Numbered from the stretch's first letter, positions 36,754-49,580 are shown. The stretch is DNA of 64,000 nucleotides from Parasponia andersonii (GCA_002914805.1 JXTB01000230.1:222703-286702); one strand, 5' to 3'. Notes: generated from the letters alone by a model not told the origin. Translations and numbers: made by a program.

Positions 36754-37652
36754 CAGTGCCGTCTCAATATAAGTGGAGACCTTAGGCGAAACTTATAAAT
36801 AGGCCTTTTAAAAACTAGTTTTAATACATTTACGATCTTTATTTACGTATTAACATTATTTTATCCTTTCATAATTCATTTAAAATTGGCTATTAAACTA
36901 TAAATTTTCGTAAGAAAATCACAAACTCTTTTTTTATATTCAATTACCTTTTTTTTTCTTATTCATTTCTTCAATATATATAGTTATTACTACAATTGAA
37001 CATATTGCAAAGAAATACCTTAAAGGAATATGTAATCTTTAGAATAACAACAAAATTAAAAATCATAAAAATTTCAAAAAATAGTAAAAATTAATTAAGA
37101 ACAAAATATAACATGAAATTAGTAAGAATTGATTTACAACTTTTGATAGAACTAAAGAGATCAAATATGGTTCTAGCTAAGAATGAAATTAATAGATATC
37201 GAAAGAAAATAGAAAAATGAATATTTATGAGTATTACGTTCTAGTAACATTCTATTGCCATTTTTGTAATTAGTTTTCCTTCTTATGGTAATGAAACAAA
37301 ATAATTAAAATAATATATAATACAATGTTTATTTTTCACTTATTAATAAGAATATATATAGATATGTTGCTAATTGTATAAAATTTTTCATTAAAACCAA
37401 ATCAATTATTTATTTAATGAAAATATTGCTAAATTGAGTATTAATTTTGAGTTTTTATCTTTTATCATCCTAACATCTATTTTGAATTAGATATAGAAGA
37501 TTTAAGAGGTATTATATCTAGAGCATATTCTAGTTATCCACAAATTAGGCCTAAAAATTGAATTACAATAGGTAAAAACCATAATTATGGTGCCTTGGTT
37601 GATGGAGCCCCCATGCCATTACTTTAGTGGCCTGCCTGTTCAGTCGACTCTG
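36754..37652. mobile_element. Candidate non-autonomous hAT-like element
   Basis: The left end is CAGTGCCGTCTCAATA and the right end, read on the minus strand, is CAGAGTCGACTGAACA; 11 of 16 positions agree. The flanking 8-mers AACTTAGG (36746-36753) and AGATTAAG (37653-37660) agree at 5 of 8, a weak sign of an 8-bp duplication as made by hAT transposases. The interior is AT-rich and non-coding. The class is inferred from the CAG-type ends and duplication size. Confidence 0.42.
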
Positions 37653-39709
37653 AGATTAAGGACTTAAATGCAAAAATAAGTAACTCAAGAACTATTTTGT
37701 AAATCACAAATAATACAACGATCAATTGTGCGAAAATTATAATTATAAATAGTAATTACCTATTTTTTGAAATAGAAGGACTTAGAAAAATATAAATACC
37801 TCTAGGGCACATATATGTAATAAAATAGGCCGAATGAATTTTACTCTTAACAAAACACATATATTATGCTAAATCTGTCCTTATATTACTCACATCATAT
37901 ATATCAACGAATAATAGAATTGCAACATTTTTACGTCACTATTTGATATACGATCCAGTACTATAATATTTGTTCATACTTAAATCACTTATAAATGAAA
38001 ATCAAATTAACAATGTTGGTAATATTAATAATTGTCCAACAATGACGTCTTCTATAAAGACAATTTTGGTACCTAAAGAAAAAATCTCTAAAAGACTTTT
38101 AATTTTTTTATTAAATAAAAGGGAAACTTTTTAAGAGCTCTTTTTTGGGAGTGGAACAAACTTTCTATTCTTCTAATTTTTTTTTCTAGACTTCTTCATA
38201 CCTAGATGTATAATTTTTAACAAACATATGTTCCTAACTTAGGTATAGAAACCAAATAAAAGTGCATAACACAACAATAACAAATATCAAAATAAATAAT
38301 GTAAAATTCGGAAACCAATAATCAAGAAATTAACAAGGTATAACCTAGAGATCTTCAAACTCTTTTTAATTTTTTTTCCCCAAATTCCTTGCGTGAAGAA
38401 TATTGATATTTGGAATAGCTACCGTAGTGCCTGTGTTTGAGGAAATCCATGATCAAGAAATTAACAAGATAAAAGTAAAAAGGATATAACCTAGAGATCT
38501 TCAAACTCTTAATAATGCTTTTTTTTTTTCCCCATTTCTTAACGATTTTCTTTTTCTCTATTTTTTTTGTTATAAAATGTTGTCTATTTTTTTTGTTATA
38601 AAATGTTCTTTGAAAAATATGCTAAAGAGAGTTTTGATCTTGAGATTTTTATTTTTTTTTTTCCTTTTTAGAGAGTTCACAATGATTATAAGAAAAAGAC
38701 AAAGTATCTTTAATTAGCTAGTAAATTGTTTAATATAAAAGTTAGATAAAGGATATTTATTTAGAAAAAAATGCGTATTAATGAAAAAAGATATTTGTAG
38801 TTTTTAAAAGGAAAGAAAGAGAGAGTGACACACATTTTTTTTTTAAAAAAGTGGGGCTTAACTAATTACCACCACTTACTATAAATTTAAAGGAAAATAA
38901 CACATACACCACCAAAGTTTGAACACCCCTTCAAACTCGTGTACACATTCTTCAAACCTTGGACCAACTGAGCTAACCCCAGTTGAAGTTGACAAGAGAC
39001 ATACATTAATTCAATCTTTTCAATTAAAGAAATTTTAAAATTGAAAAAAAAAAAGGAATAAAGACTGTTTGGTCAGAACTTTCAATATATAAAATTAAAG
39101 AATATAAGTTTTGAATTCACTTCTAAAAATATGTACATTTATAAAATAATTAATTACTATTCTAACTTCAAACCAAAATAGGATTTTTTGTTCTAGCTGC
39201 CATTACTTCTTGAGCATACAAATGGCTAAGTATTGAAAAGCTAAATAGACCTTTTTCAATTCTTTTTAAATATTTGTGGAGGATTGAATCTACAACTACG
39301 AGAACTTTAGGGTCGCCAACAAAATGTAAAAACAAAAGATTTTAAGAGAGATTCTTAGACACTGGAGTAGATTTGTTCACATCTAAAAGCAAATACTGGG
39401 TGGTGCTGCCGCCATTGGCTATTTATCACTACCTTCAAATTCTAGCTGAGAGAGACTTTTGAGGTTTCGGGGCACTCTTTTTCAATCCTGTGGGAATCTC
39501 TTCGAAATCACAAGTAATTCAGAATTAATTATTCAGAGAAATTTGGCTCTAGGTAAGATCTTGTTCTTTTTCTAAGGCAAAGTAGTCCAGTCTTGCGTAA
39601 CAACTAGAATCCAAAAATTAGTAGATTTGCTAGATCTAGCTACAACCAAAGAGTTAGAAATCCAATTACTCAATACTAGTTTTAGTAATGAAAGTTTCGA
39701 TGATTAATG
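37653..39709. other. AT-rich intergenic DNA with short direct repeats
   Basis: No gene recognised. A phrase beginning ATCAAGAAATTAACAAG and ending TAACCTAGAGATCTTCAAAC occurs at about 38320-38363 and again, with a short insert, at 38452-38503. A segment at 39390-39560 is less AT-rich and ends GGCTCTAGGTAAGATC, like a splice donor, but no coding exon could be supported. Confidence 0.5.
38557..38608. repeat. Tandem duplication, 26-bp unit x2
   Basis: TCTATTTTTTTTGTTATAAA units at 38557 and 38583. Confidence 0.9.
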
Positions 39710-40182
39710 TGTTGGACACACACGTCTATGATAACACGTGTAATATAGATGAAAATAACTATTATTTAGTTTGGAGATATTTGTTCATCAAGAAACAATG
39801 TTATACAAGAGAAAACTAAGACACCCAAAATAACATTGAAAAAGGGACACAACAACAGTAGCAAACTTCTACTAAATTGGACTAGTTAACACTCATAAGA
39901 CATACACTATTCTCATATAATCATGACCCTTTTGATTACCACACTTTATCTCACAAGACACAACTTATTGCACTTATTAATTTCTCACTCTTACTTGTGC
40001 ATCAAATAGAGAAGAATGACTCCCATATATTGCCATAGAAAGGCCATGTAACAAGGAGAAAGTTGTTGGTTATTGGCAGTTTGGGAGATGAGAGGTTGGC
40101 GAATGTAAGCTCATCCAAGAACTTAGTTGATTTGCATGACTTTTAGGCTTTTAATCTTAGCCTAACTTGGTGTTGACTTTCA
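39710..40182 (-). repeat. 3' LTR of minus-strand copia element (473 bp)
   Basis: Its right end (40073-40182) repeats at 45722-45821. Next to it lies CTTCTCTCCATC (40183-40194), the complement of the polypurine tract GATGGAGAGAAG. Confidence 0.8.
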
Positions 40183-40205
40183 CTTCTCTCCATCAACACC
40201 AACTT

Positions 40206-43200
40206 CTACTTTCTCTCAACTACACATATCGAGTTGTACTCTAGGTTTTGCAAACTTTATAGTATTGATGCTTTTGTGAATAAATCTACAATGTGATCAT
40301 TTGTCTTGATTTGTTGCATATCAATCTCTTCTTGCAAAGTCTTTTATGGGATGAAGGGGTAATGTATTTCTACATGCTTGGTCCTCGTATGAAAAATTCG
40401 ATTTTCTACTAAGCAGATCGCTGACTGATTGTCACAATATAGTGGTATTGCGTAATCAACCTGTTGATGTAAATCTTTCATCAACTATACCAACCACATG
40501 CTCTCTTGAGCTGCCATAGTTGTTGCTCTATATTCTGCTTCTATGTTTGATAATAATATTATTGGTTGTGTCTTGCTACACTAGGATATTGTTCCAAAAG
40601 TAAGTCTAGACATATATCAAGTCATCGATCGATGTGTGTCATGGTCTCCCACATAATCTGCATCATAGTAACCAACTAACTTACATTCATCACCTCTCTT
40701 GTACAAAAGACCATAATCAAATGTACACTTGAAGTATCTCAAAATTCGCCAAAAAGCTTCTAAATGGCACTTTTTAGGATTTTATGTACGGGCTCACAAC
40801 GCTCACTGTATACGAAATATCAGGTCGAGTCAATGTCAGGTAAATGAGACTACTTACCAATTGTCGATACATCATCTCCTCTTCCAATTCCTTACCTTCA
40901 TGCACACATAACTTTGCATTTTCTTCCATAGAAGTTGAGATAGGCTTGCATTCAAGTGTCCCAAATTTCCGTCATAGCCTAATAGGATTTTTGCCTATTT
41001 CTGTTGATATAAAAGTCTCTCATCATTAGTGCAGCCAACTTCTAACCCAAGAAAGTACTTGAGCTCTCCAAGCTCCTTCATCTAGAAGCTGACTGACAAA
41101 TTGTCCTTTGTTTCGTGAATTTCTTTTTCATTGTCTCCAGTAATGATCAAATCATCAACATACACCAGTACTATTGTTAATTTTTTTTCTCTAGCTTTAA
41201 TAAATAAGCTAGAATCTACACATGTAAGTAACCACTCTATAGCAGAAATTCACTAATTTGACCGTACCACACCCATAGTGCTTGCTTTAACCTATAACGT
41301 GCCTTCCGCAACTTGCACACATAGTCGGGATAAGCTCCATTCTCAAATCCAGTACATATTTCTCAACTTGCACACATAAAGTGCCTTCCTATCATGTATA
41401 TTTCTCAATCCAACTCTTTATAAAGTGCCTTTGCTGGCTGCAAGTGCTAAAAGGACTCATATGGTTTTGATCTTTGCTATCGGACTAAACATCTCATTAT
41501 AATCTAATCCATATTGCTGAGAGAATTCTCGAGCTATTAGTTGAGCTTTATGTCTCTCAATTGATCCATCAAGGTGAGCTTTTATCTTGTAAACCTATTT
41601 ACGAGAAATTGGTTTCACATCTTGGCTTCGGCACGAAGTCCTAAATCTGATTTTGCTCTAGTGCAGTGATTTTTTCCTTGTTATCTTTTATCCAGTTAGA
41701 GTTTTGAGAAGCTTCTTTATATGTCGAAGGTTTTATCAAGCTTTCTTCTATAACAGTTGCATTAGCATATTTGGGATTCGATTTCGTATCTTGGTCGACC
41801 TTCTAAGTTACATTTGTGGACTTGCAAGTTCTTCTCAACTTAGTCTGACCTTTTCTTCTCGCTTCTGGTACACATTAGTTTGCCAAGAATTTTATGTTAA
41901 CCTATGCTCATCATTATCCTCGTCAATCGACTCATCTCCCTCTATTTTGGGACTTGTCCATACCTCAACAATTTGCTCCCCCTTTTCTGTTGCATTATTT
42001 TCTCAATTTCTTTTGAGTTAGGTAATTCTTCCTTCTCTAAAGACAACTATAAGGATTGTTTCATCAAACACATTGCGAAAAGGTAACACCAACCAGTGGT
42101 AGGGTCATAATATTTCTACCCTTTTCTCTGGTTATCGTATCCCACAAAGATATACTGAACTGCCTTTTTATCAAACTTACTACGTAGGTTATTTTGCATG
42201 AACACATAGCACAGACGTCTGAAAACTCGAAAGTGGTCGACTGCAGGCTTAGCGTTCCACAGTTTCTGAAAAGGTGAAATAAACTTAAGTTGTGCCAGAG
42301 AAAGCCTGTTGATGACATAGATCGCTGTCTTTGTACATTCAGCCCAAAGCCTACTGGGTATATTCTTCGCGTGTAACATGCTCCGACACGTCTCGACAAG
42401 ATGTCGATTCTTATGCTCAGCTACACTATTCTACTGTGGTGTATTTGGACAACTGAATTGGTGGCATATCTTGTGATCTCGAAGATACTTAGAGAATTCA
42501 CTTGACGTATATTCTCCACTATTGTCTGTGCATAAACATGGATTTTCTTGCCAACTTTTCTTTTCACTATTTCTCTGAACTCTTTAAATTGCACCAGTGT
42601 ATTGGATTTTTTTTTCATAAAGAAAACCCACGCACACCTTGAAAAGTTATCAATAAACTTTACCATATATCACATTCTGCTGATAGATGGCTGCTTGACA
42701 AGTCCAAGAACATCGAAGTGAACAAGTTCCAACTATGCTTTTGCTCTAAACTTTCATCCCTCGTGTGGTAATTGATGTGCTTTATTGTACCGACATCCTG
42801 AGTAGACAGTCTCTGTTCTTACTTCGAGTTGAGGAATGCTTTTAAGCATTGACTTTTTCATTATCACTTTCAATTTGTGATAGCTTACATGTCTTAGTCT
42901 TGTGTTATGAATTTTTATTAGCATGTGCATCGAACAAGTAACAAAGTGATGAATAAAGATATCATTCTCATGAAAAAATTGCTATAATTTGTTAAGTACT
43001 AATTTAGATTAGTTGTCAATTTATCCAAATAATCATGAGAAATTGATATAATTTATTAAGTACTAATCTAGACTAGTTGTTAATTTATCCAAACAATCAA
43101 ATTAAAAATTCTAAAATTAAAATTTAAACTAAAAAAAATAAGAAAATAAATAAAACAAAACCAAAGAGTGCAAGTAGTTTATCAAAATTACCAATGAAAA

Positions 43201-45700
43201 TAAACTTAGGATTATAATTTTTACTCTACGTATACTTAAATTACTAGTTACCCTCTTTGAATTATTATTTAATCCGAATTGCCAATTAAGGACTTTAGTG
43301 TATCTACAAGCCTCTTCCGATAGTCATGTAGAAATACATCCTCTAATTAACTCACTACATTCCTATGTGAATTAGATTAATAAAAGATTCATTAAGACTA
43401 AGATCTTTCAATAATTGCACATATAATGTAAGTATATTCCTATCCTATATAAACTCATCTAAGCATGATCATGTGTTATTCTACCTAGGTCTAAATCTGA
43501 AATTCCTTTTCTAAGTTCATACAGATTATCAATATCAATTTAAGTAATGATCAAACACTCAAAAATATTAAGAACAAGATAGAATAAACAATTTGTAAAT
43601 TAAAATCACAATATCAAAAAATAATATCATAATTCAAGCTTCATTTAGAGATTATAATCCTAAAAAATTAATTTAGTTCATAACTAAAATAATAAAATTA
43701 AAATTAAAAATTTACAACATAATGAAAAACTAAAATCAAACAAAATTTAAACAAAATGGAAAATGATTGAGAATAATTACAAGCGTCTTCTTCCAATTTA
43801 GCCTGCTCGATGAGTTAATGTCTCTCACTCCTACACTCCGACTATCCCTATGGCTGCCGCTGGACTCCATCCCGTTGTGTCTTTGTTTTCTTTTCGAGCT
43901 ACCACCAGCGTGTGGTATATAGCACAAATACATAAGGTTTCTCAAATTTACACGGCACACGAATGCATCGCCATGCCCATATGATTTTGTTACCTTATAT
44001 ATTTTGTCTTTCTTAAATTAGCTTTTATCATTTTCTTTATACATATGATACGTCTCACTCCAAATTTCGGCCTTATTCATTCACGTGTGAAAACACTAAC
44101 AGATCAATTGGGCCATTGTAATTAATCGTTCGGTTTAAAAACTTTGGACCTCTTCAAATAATATGGGCTTGAAATAAGGTTGAAATATGCTTTGGACTCT
44201 TGTAATTGGGCTTACTCATCATCTTTCTCCATTTGTTTCCGAAAATGCCGTTTTTAAACTTTCTTTTCCAGCAGTGGCTTCTAATATGCTCAATGTAACA
44301 AAATACCACACAAATTAAGATAAGAGCTTGTACAAGAACAACAATTAAGCACAAAATTAAGGTGGAAAAGGTACCTAAATATTGTATAAATATGAGCCCA
44401 TCATCTTGCATGCCACAAATCTTTTGTTTCATTCTTCTGTGTCTTGTCTACGTACGCAGCGCTGCCGATATTACATAAACAGACTCTAATCATTGTCTCT
44501 CTATTGTTGGTGTACTTGAGATCTTCAAGTCTTGATACACTTTAACATCACGCGGTCTGAATAGAATATAGTGACCTGATGATGTTAGTTATGCAATGGA
44601 TAATAGATTTTTCTTCATTCTAGGAATGTGATACACATCTTGAAGTAGCATTTTATTAGCACAATAGTTATTTTTCCAATATGAGCTATTGACAACCTTG
44701 AGTTATTAGTCATCACTACCACTCGGCTACCTTTGTACTCCGTCGTACTTTGTAGCTTTTCACTATCACCAGTCATGTGATTTGAACAGCCCGAGTTAAC
44801 GATCTAGTCTTTCTCGTAGTCAGTCCATCCAGGCACTACTAGTGTGAGTTTCATTTCTTCTTCTTTAATAGCATAGAATGCATCTATATCTCACTCTTCA
44901 TCGCTCTGCTTCTCTGGATTAGAAGTCGTTCCATTGCTTTCAGCAGCCTTCTTCTTAGACTAACAATCTTTAGCCATATGGCCCTTTTTCCTATAGTTGT
45001 AGTAGTTGTTGTTGAATTTTTCTTTTATCAGGATTGAACACCTTTGCTGCCATTCTTTAAACCCCCCTTGATTGTGAGCTTCATTGTTGAAGTTGGTTAT
45101 CTTTCTTCGATCCTATGCTAAAATTTTGTCCCCGTCAGGTATTGTTTTTGTTACTGAACAATGCCTCCTCCTTACTTTTTTGTGAGGTTTCACTTATTTT
45201 CTTGGCCATCACTTTTTGGTCAGCAAGTGTATTTTTAAAATTTACTAAAGATGGTTGAGTTGGTCAACATTGGACTATAGTGAAAAAACTTGCAAATTGA
45301 GGTCTTAAATCAATATTGATTATTCTTCTCATTCTGGATTCCTCAGTCTTGGCATCAGAATCTAATTTAGACATTTCGCGGCATAAAGCTTTCATTTTCA
45401 TTTTTGTGAAATACTGATTCATCGTCATATCATGTTATGCAATAGATAACAACTCATTTTCAAGAAGCTCTAATTTTTTATCATTTATCTTAAAGAATAG
45501 TGCCTTGAATGTGTCCTATGCTTCTTTGGGTGTCTTTGTACTCCGTATATACTCGAACATTTGCTCCTCTATTGTGGTCTTGATCACGAATATAACTCTT
45601 CTAACTTTGACTTTTCATTTTTTCCAACCAGCGGCATCTTTCGGTTCTGTTGGTGCAACCGTATCCCAAATACACCAAAAACTTCCCAAATATTCTAACC
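40206..45700 (-). pseudogene. Decayed copia gag-pol, split by an insertion
   Basis: Read right to left. Gag at about 45690-44880 has TTIEEQMFEYIRSTKTPKEA, LELLENELLSIA then a stop, and MNQYFTKMKMKALCREM, a UBN2-type copia gag. Protease at 44870-44600 has TGDSEKLQ. The pre-integrase zinc region is cut within its W-H-A-R motif by the insertion and resumes with HVSYHKLKVIMKKSMLKSIP near 42890. The integrase core at 42670-42070 includes [18 protein letters not shown] and MLHAKNIPSRLWAECTK. In RT at 41800-40950 the active site YVDD is intact (41151-41162). RNase H ends with VDLFTKA near 40290. Many stops and frameshifts; not functional. Confidence 0.87.
42903..44403. mobile_element. 1.5-kb LTR-like insertion inside the copia element
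   Basis: The insert starts TGTTATGAATT and ends GAGCCCATCA, with a perfect 5-bp duplication TCTTG at 42898-42902 and 44404-44408. Removing it rejoins the copia frame inside the pre-integrase motif. TG...CA ends plus a 5-bp duplication indicate a solo LTR. Inside, a ~55-bp phrase beginning TATAATTT(G/A)TTAAGTACTA occurs twice (42979 and 43040), and a TATA-like TATAAATATGA lies near the right end (44386-44396). No gag or pol is present. Orientation is uncertain. Confidence 0.82.
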
Positions 45701-45721
45701 TTGCATGTGTGGTTAGAAGGT

Positions 45722-45821
45722 GGCAGTTTAGGAAATGGGTGGTTGGCGGATGTAAGCTCATCCAAGAACTTAGTTGATTTGCCTAACTTTTAGTCTTGGC
45801 CTAACTTGGTGTTGACTTTCA
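45722..45821 (-). repeat. Truncated 5' LTR of minus-strand copia element
   Basis: Aligns to 40073-40182 (shared GATGTAAGCTCATCCAAG then AACTTAGTTGATTTGC) and stops abruptly against gag sequence at about 45721. Confidence 0.8.
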
Positions 45822-46402
45822 TGATTTTGTATGTGATTTTATTTTTATAAAAATGAAATAATCTCATTTGACTGGAGGTAGTGGAAATTAAAGGAAAAGA
45901 AAGCAAAAATTTCAAAATGACCTAATTTTATTATTTAGTTAGAAAGCCAAATTGGATTACCATTTCTGATGGAAATGCTACATTCATCATTTTGATGGAT
46001 TTAGTTCCACTTAAGATTTGAAGGAACACCTACTCCATTCAAAATTTGTGTGATAATATATCAAAATACTGAGTATGATGGATAAAAATACTTTTTCCTT
46101 CCAAATCTGTGTCAAATGAATATTCGATCGTAAGACACACAAATATATTTGTTAGAGCATTAATATCTATGTAATTACTTGTTAATACTTTTATGACATT
46201 AATATCTATGTAATTACTTGTTAGTACTTTTATGATAAATTATCACAGTGTATTATTTTATTTTAATAATGTTGTAATTAAAAGTTATCTAAATTTGTGA
46301 GACTACTTTGTGTGATTAGAAAATGTCACAAAATTTGTGACATCTTGTCAGAGTTTATTTTCTATTATTAATAACTTTGTATTTAAAAGTAGTCAAAATT
46401 TT
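45822..46402. other. AT-rich intergenic DNA
   Basis: No gene seen. Contains the 39-bp tandem duplication at 46158-46235. Confidence 0.6.
46158..46235. repeat. Tandem duplication, 39-bp unit x2
   Basis: Units start CATTAATATCTATGTAATTA at 46158 and 46197 and differ at about one position. Confidence 0.93.
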
Positions 46403-47592
46403 TACTACTAAAAAAGTGACATTCCACATCACTTATACCATGTCGTTTGTACAAAAAAATGACTTAGTATTAAGGGCACGTCATATTATACAGAAGCGAC
46501 TTGACATCAAAGCATACCACGTCATTTTTAAATTAAGCGATGTGGCAGCATTAGCTACTACGTGATTTATGGGATAAGCGACGTGGTATGTTATTTTTTG
46601 ATATACCATATCACTCGCTCTAGAAGTAATACAGTATCCCCTTATGTACCATATCGCTTTTGCAAAAAGTGACGTAGTATATTATTTTATTTAATACCAC
46701 ATCGCTTTCTATATTGGGAGGTTATACTAGCCACTTTATCGATCCACACCCACAAAAAATACTCCATCATAACTATCCATGTAAAATCATCAACTCCACC
46801 AAATTATTCCCTAACCGCAATTAGAATAAATCAAAATTTTTCAATATCCTCTTATTCAAACTCTACCCATTTCGAATTTTAGGTATCTCTCTCTTATATT
46901 AGTTTCTTCCACTTTTATGTCTTCGAAAATTTTTGTAATAGTCTTTTTTGAGCTTTTAGGTAAAATTCTTGAGGTTCTCAATAATCATTGATAATGCTAG
47001 GGCATGGAAATGGAGGCAAGAGAGGAGCAAAGTGACACAGTAAGGGCCTAAGTAATGGATCCCAAAGTCAGTGATTTGGCATTTGGCTCATAAATATGGT
47101 GTGAAGTGCACGTATCATTAGTCTGATCTACGAGGAGACCCGTGGGATATTTAAGAGTATTTAGAATACTGTAACCTAGACTAGAGGAGATACGTGGGGT
47201 GCTTAAGAGTTTTTGGAATGCTGTAACCTAGACCAGCCGAGCACACAAGGAGGAAGACGATATTTACCACGTTGCTTCCTAAAAAAGCATGTGGTATATA
47301 TACATACCACGTCGCTTTCTGGAGGAGTGATGTGGTATCTCCCAAAAGCGACATAGTAAGTCGTATATTTTGGCCTACCACGTCACTTTCTATACAAGTG
47401 ATATGGTAAGCTAGTATACCACATCGCTTTTTATGCAAGTGACGTGGTAGACTAGTATACTACATCATTTTTAAAGCAACGTGATATGAGTGGGGCTACC
47501 ACGTCACTCGTTTCCACATCACTTATGGAGCGACATGGTTTCTCTACCACATCGCCCTATAAGTGATGTGGAAAACGTTTTCTGTAGTAGTG
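46403..47592. mobile_element. Non-autonomous CACTA (En/Spm) element
   Basis: The right end read on the minus strand is CACTACTACAGAAAACG; the left end is TACTACTAAAAAAGTGAC, one base from CACTACTA. The flanking triplets are TTT on both sides (46400-46402, 47593-47595), the 3-bp duplication size of CACTA transposases. Both ends are packed with inverted and direct copies of a subterminal motif close to TACCACGTCGCTTT / AAGCGACGTGGTA (46425-46720 and 47265-47570), the arrangement to which CACTA transposases bind. The middle is non-coding. At 1190 bp it is a deletion derivative needing a transposase from elsewhere. Confidence 0.82.
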
Positions 47593-48233
47593 TTTATGGC
47601 TGTTTGTCACAAGTGTGAGAATCATGGTCATAGTTTCTTTTATATCATAAACAAACATTGTGAGATCTTGTTACATAATTTATTGACTAATTGTGGATCC
47701 ATGTGTTTTGTCAAGTAAAAGGCATTTTAGATTTTTTGTTACCTAGAGAGTATTAGACATGTCATTTTGAAAAAATGAAATAAAAAAGTTATTTTGACCC
47801 AAATTTGAACTATCCAAGTCAATTTCCCTATTTGGTTCATCCTATTTTTAAATAAAAGCTTTTTCAAGTAAGTTCGATTAAAATGTTGACTAGTTAGTCG
47901 GCCATTTTTTGGCCCTAAACTTAGTATATGACCAAACTCAATAGTTTATATCTAAATGTCTAACTTACTTAATGACAAAAATAAAAATATTATATATTCT
48001 ACAACTGAAGTTTTAAAAGAAATAGACATTTAGCTATATCTTTTAAAAAATAAACATCTACTTAAACTAATTTAAAATAGTTGTCTCTTAAAAGGCAAGA
48101 TCAAACATCTCATAGAGCCTTACTTAGTCCTATTGGAGTTTATTTATGGTTTGGCATATTTTTCAAGTCTCTATAATCTTATTCAACTTTTTATAATTTA
48201 GTAAATAGAAACTTTTTTGAGATTACTTTCAAG
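47593..48233. other. AT-rich intergenic DNA, no gene seen
   Basis: No coding block or element boundary recognised. Confidence 0.6.
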
Positions 48234-48425
48234 TGGATATTCAAGGATATTTTAAATTTATATTTACATTGGCCTCTAAATTTTAAGTTCAACTAAGACT
48301 TAGATCCTTATTAGTAAACTATCCAAATGTGGATATACAAAGATATTTTAAATTTACATATATATTGGCTTCTAAATTTTAAACTCAACTGAGACTTAGA
48401 TCCTTATTAGTAAAATTTCCAAATT
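48234..48425. repeat. Tandem duplication, 96-bp unit x2
   Basis: Units at 48234 and 48330 share GATATTTTAAATTTA and GACTTAGATCCTTATTAGTA; about ten differences by eye. Confidence 0.9.
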
Positions 48426-48469
48426 TATTAAGGTTTAAGCGGGTTGATTTTAAATAAACGAACTTTGAG

Positions 48470-48720
48470 GAATAATTTTCCTTAAAACAGAATGTATTAA
48501 TTTTATGCTTTAAAAATTCTCTACTTTGGAAAGAAGAACAAGTAGCAGAATATCTTGTATCAATACATCCAACAAAATTTGAATATGAATATCCATTAAT
48601 CATCTCTAGATGATTAAAACCTTATAAGTGAGCTTGAAATCCTTTATTTCTTGCAAGTACTCGGCACTTTCTTTGCAACCTTCCAATGATCTAATCATAG
48701 ATTACTTTGATACATGTATT
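48470..48720 (-). pseudogene. Fragment of a copia RT/RNase H
   Basis: The minus-strand frame from 48603 begins MINGYSYSNFVGCIDTRYSA, matching the copia RNase H start (consensus G-Y-S-D-S-D-x-A-G-C-x-D-x-R-x-S); two Asp are already lost. Upstream, in another frame, EYLQEIKDFKLTYK is the usual end of RT. No LTRs are associated; it is an old scrap next to the younger copia insertion at 49097. Confidence 0.6.
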
Positions 48721-49096
48721 CTCATAGCAAAGCTAATTTCTAAGTTTATTCATCACTTTTTCTTCCATTATTATGATGAGCTTCTATGAAAAGCACATTT
48801 CCATGATCTCTTTTTAGTTCTACATCAAACCAAACTATTTGATCCTGTGAATAATCCTTTTGGGACACAAAAATTCCTAAACCATGGATTTAATTGATAA
48901 AGTTGCCAAGTCATATGCACTTTCAAAAAAACAACAAATAAAAACAACTTTAGGTGTATGAACATTTGATTCCTTCATGACCATCACGAAGGTCTTTTGT
49001 TTTTAAAATGAAATTAGTCAAAAAGGATGACCTTCTATTGGTAGCACTAGAATTCACACCTCAAGAAGTAAGTCATGCTAATTTCATATGTCATTG

Positions 49097-49565
49097 TGTT
49101 GAAAAATAAACTTGTTTAAGCCCATAAGAAGTGTTTTAAGCCCATCAACATGAGATCCAATAAGTTGGAGTTAGCCCAAGTATAAAACTCATAGAAAAAA
49201 AAAGAGCCCAAGTCTAAATTAAAGAAGCTTTCCACCTAGAATCTTCTAATATTAGCTAGATATTAGCTTTTTGTATGTGAATTATTTGATTACTTAGATT
49301 ATTATTAGAAGCGTGTAGACGAAAATATGTGTGGCTTAAGAATTTTTGTAATTATTTATTTGTGTGGTTCTCATTGTTTCTCATGTAGTATAAATACCCC
49401 TCCCCATTTGAGTTGTAAGCATTCAGTAAGAAGCAAAGCTTCTAAGAGTGAAGAGAAGAGAGAAAGAAGCATAGCTTCTAATGAGTGAGCTTGAAGAGTA
49501 AAGTTAAGAATTTTCTCTTGTAAAAGTATTTGAGTGAATAATAAAGTTTGTTTTACTTTCAAACA
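49097..49565 (+). repeat. 5' LTR of plus-strand copia element
   Basis: Starts TGTTGAAAAATAAAC and ends TTTCAAACA. Contains the TATA box TATAAATA at 49389-49396 and AATAATAAAG near the end, a probable polyadenylation signal. Confidence 0.92.
49389..49396 (+). promoter_or_regulatory. TATA box of copia LTR
   Basis: TATAAATA followed by CCCCTCCCC, conserved in the 3' LTR. Transcription would start shortly downstream, before the AAGCAAAGCTTCTAAGAG stretch. Confidence 0.65.
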
Positions 49566-49568
49566 AAG

Positions 49569-49580
49569 TGGTATCAAAGC
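49569..49580 (+). other. Primer-binding site, initiator-Met tRNA type
   Basis: TGGTATCAAAGC, one mismatch from the canonical TGGTATCAGAGC, three bases inside the 5' LTR. Confidence 0.88.

Larger units (their letters stand above)
39710..45821 (-). mobile_element. Ty1/copia element, decayed and interrupted
   Basis: A minus-strand element with gag, protease, integrase, RT and RNase H in copia order. The 3' LTR (39710-40182) is complete. Of the 5' LTR only the outer ~100 bases remain (45722-45821); the rest, with primer site and gag start, is deleted. The LTR starts TGAAAGTCAACACC and ends GTGTCCAACA on the minus strand. No clean target duplication was found; ATGATT occurs at both edges (39700-39705, 45821-45826) but overlaps the LTR end. 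The element was later split by an insertion at 42903-44403. Confidence 0.85.

Noticed and set aside
39390..39560. Possible 5' exon ending in a GGTAAGATC-like donor
   Set aside because: No open reading frame, promoter or downstream exon could be linked to it, and the copia insertion follows 150 bases later.
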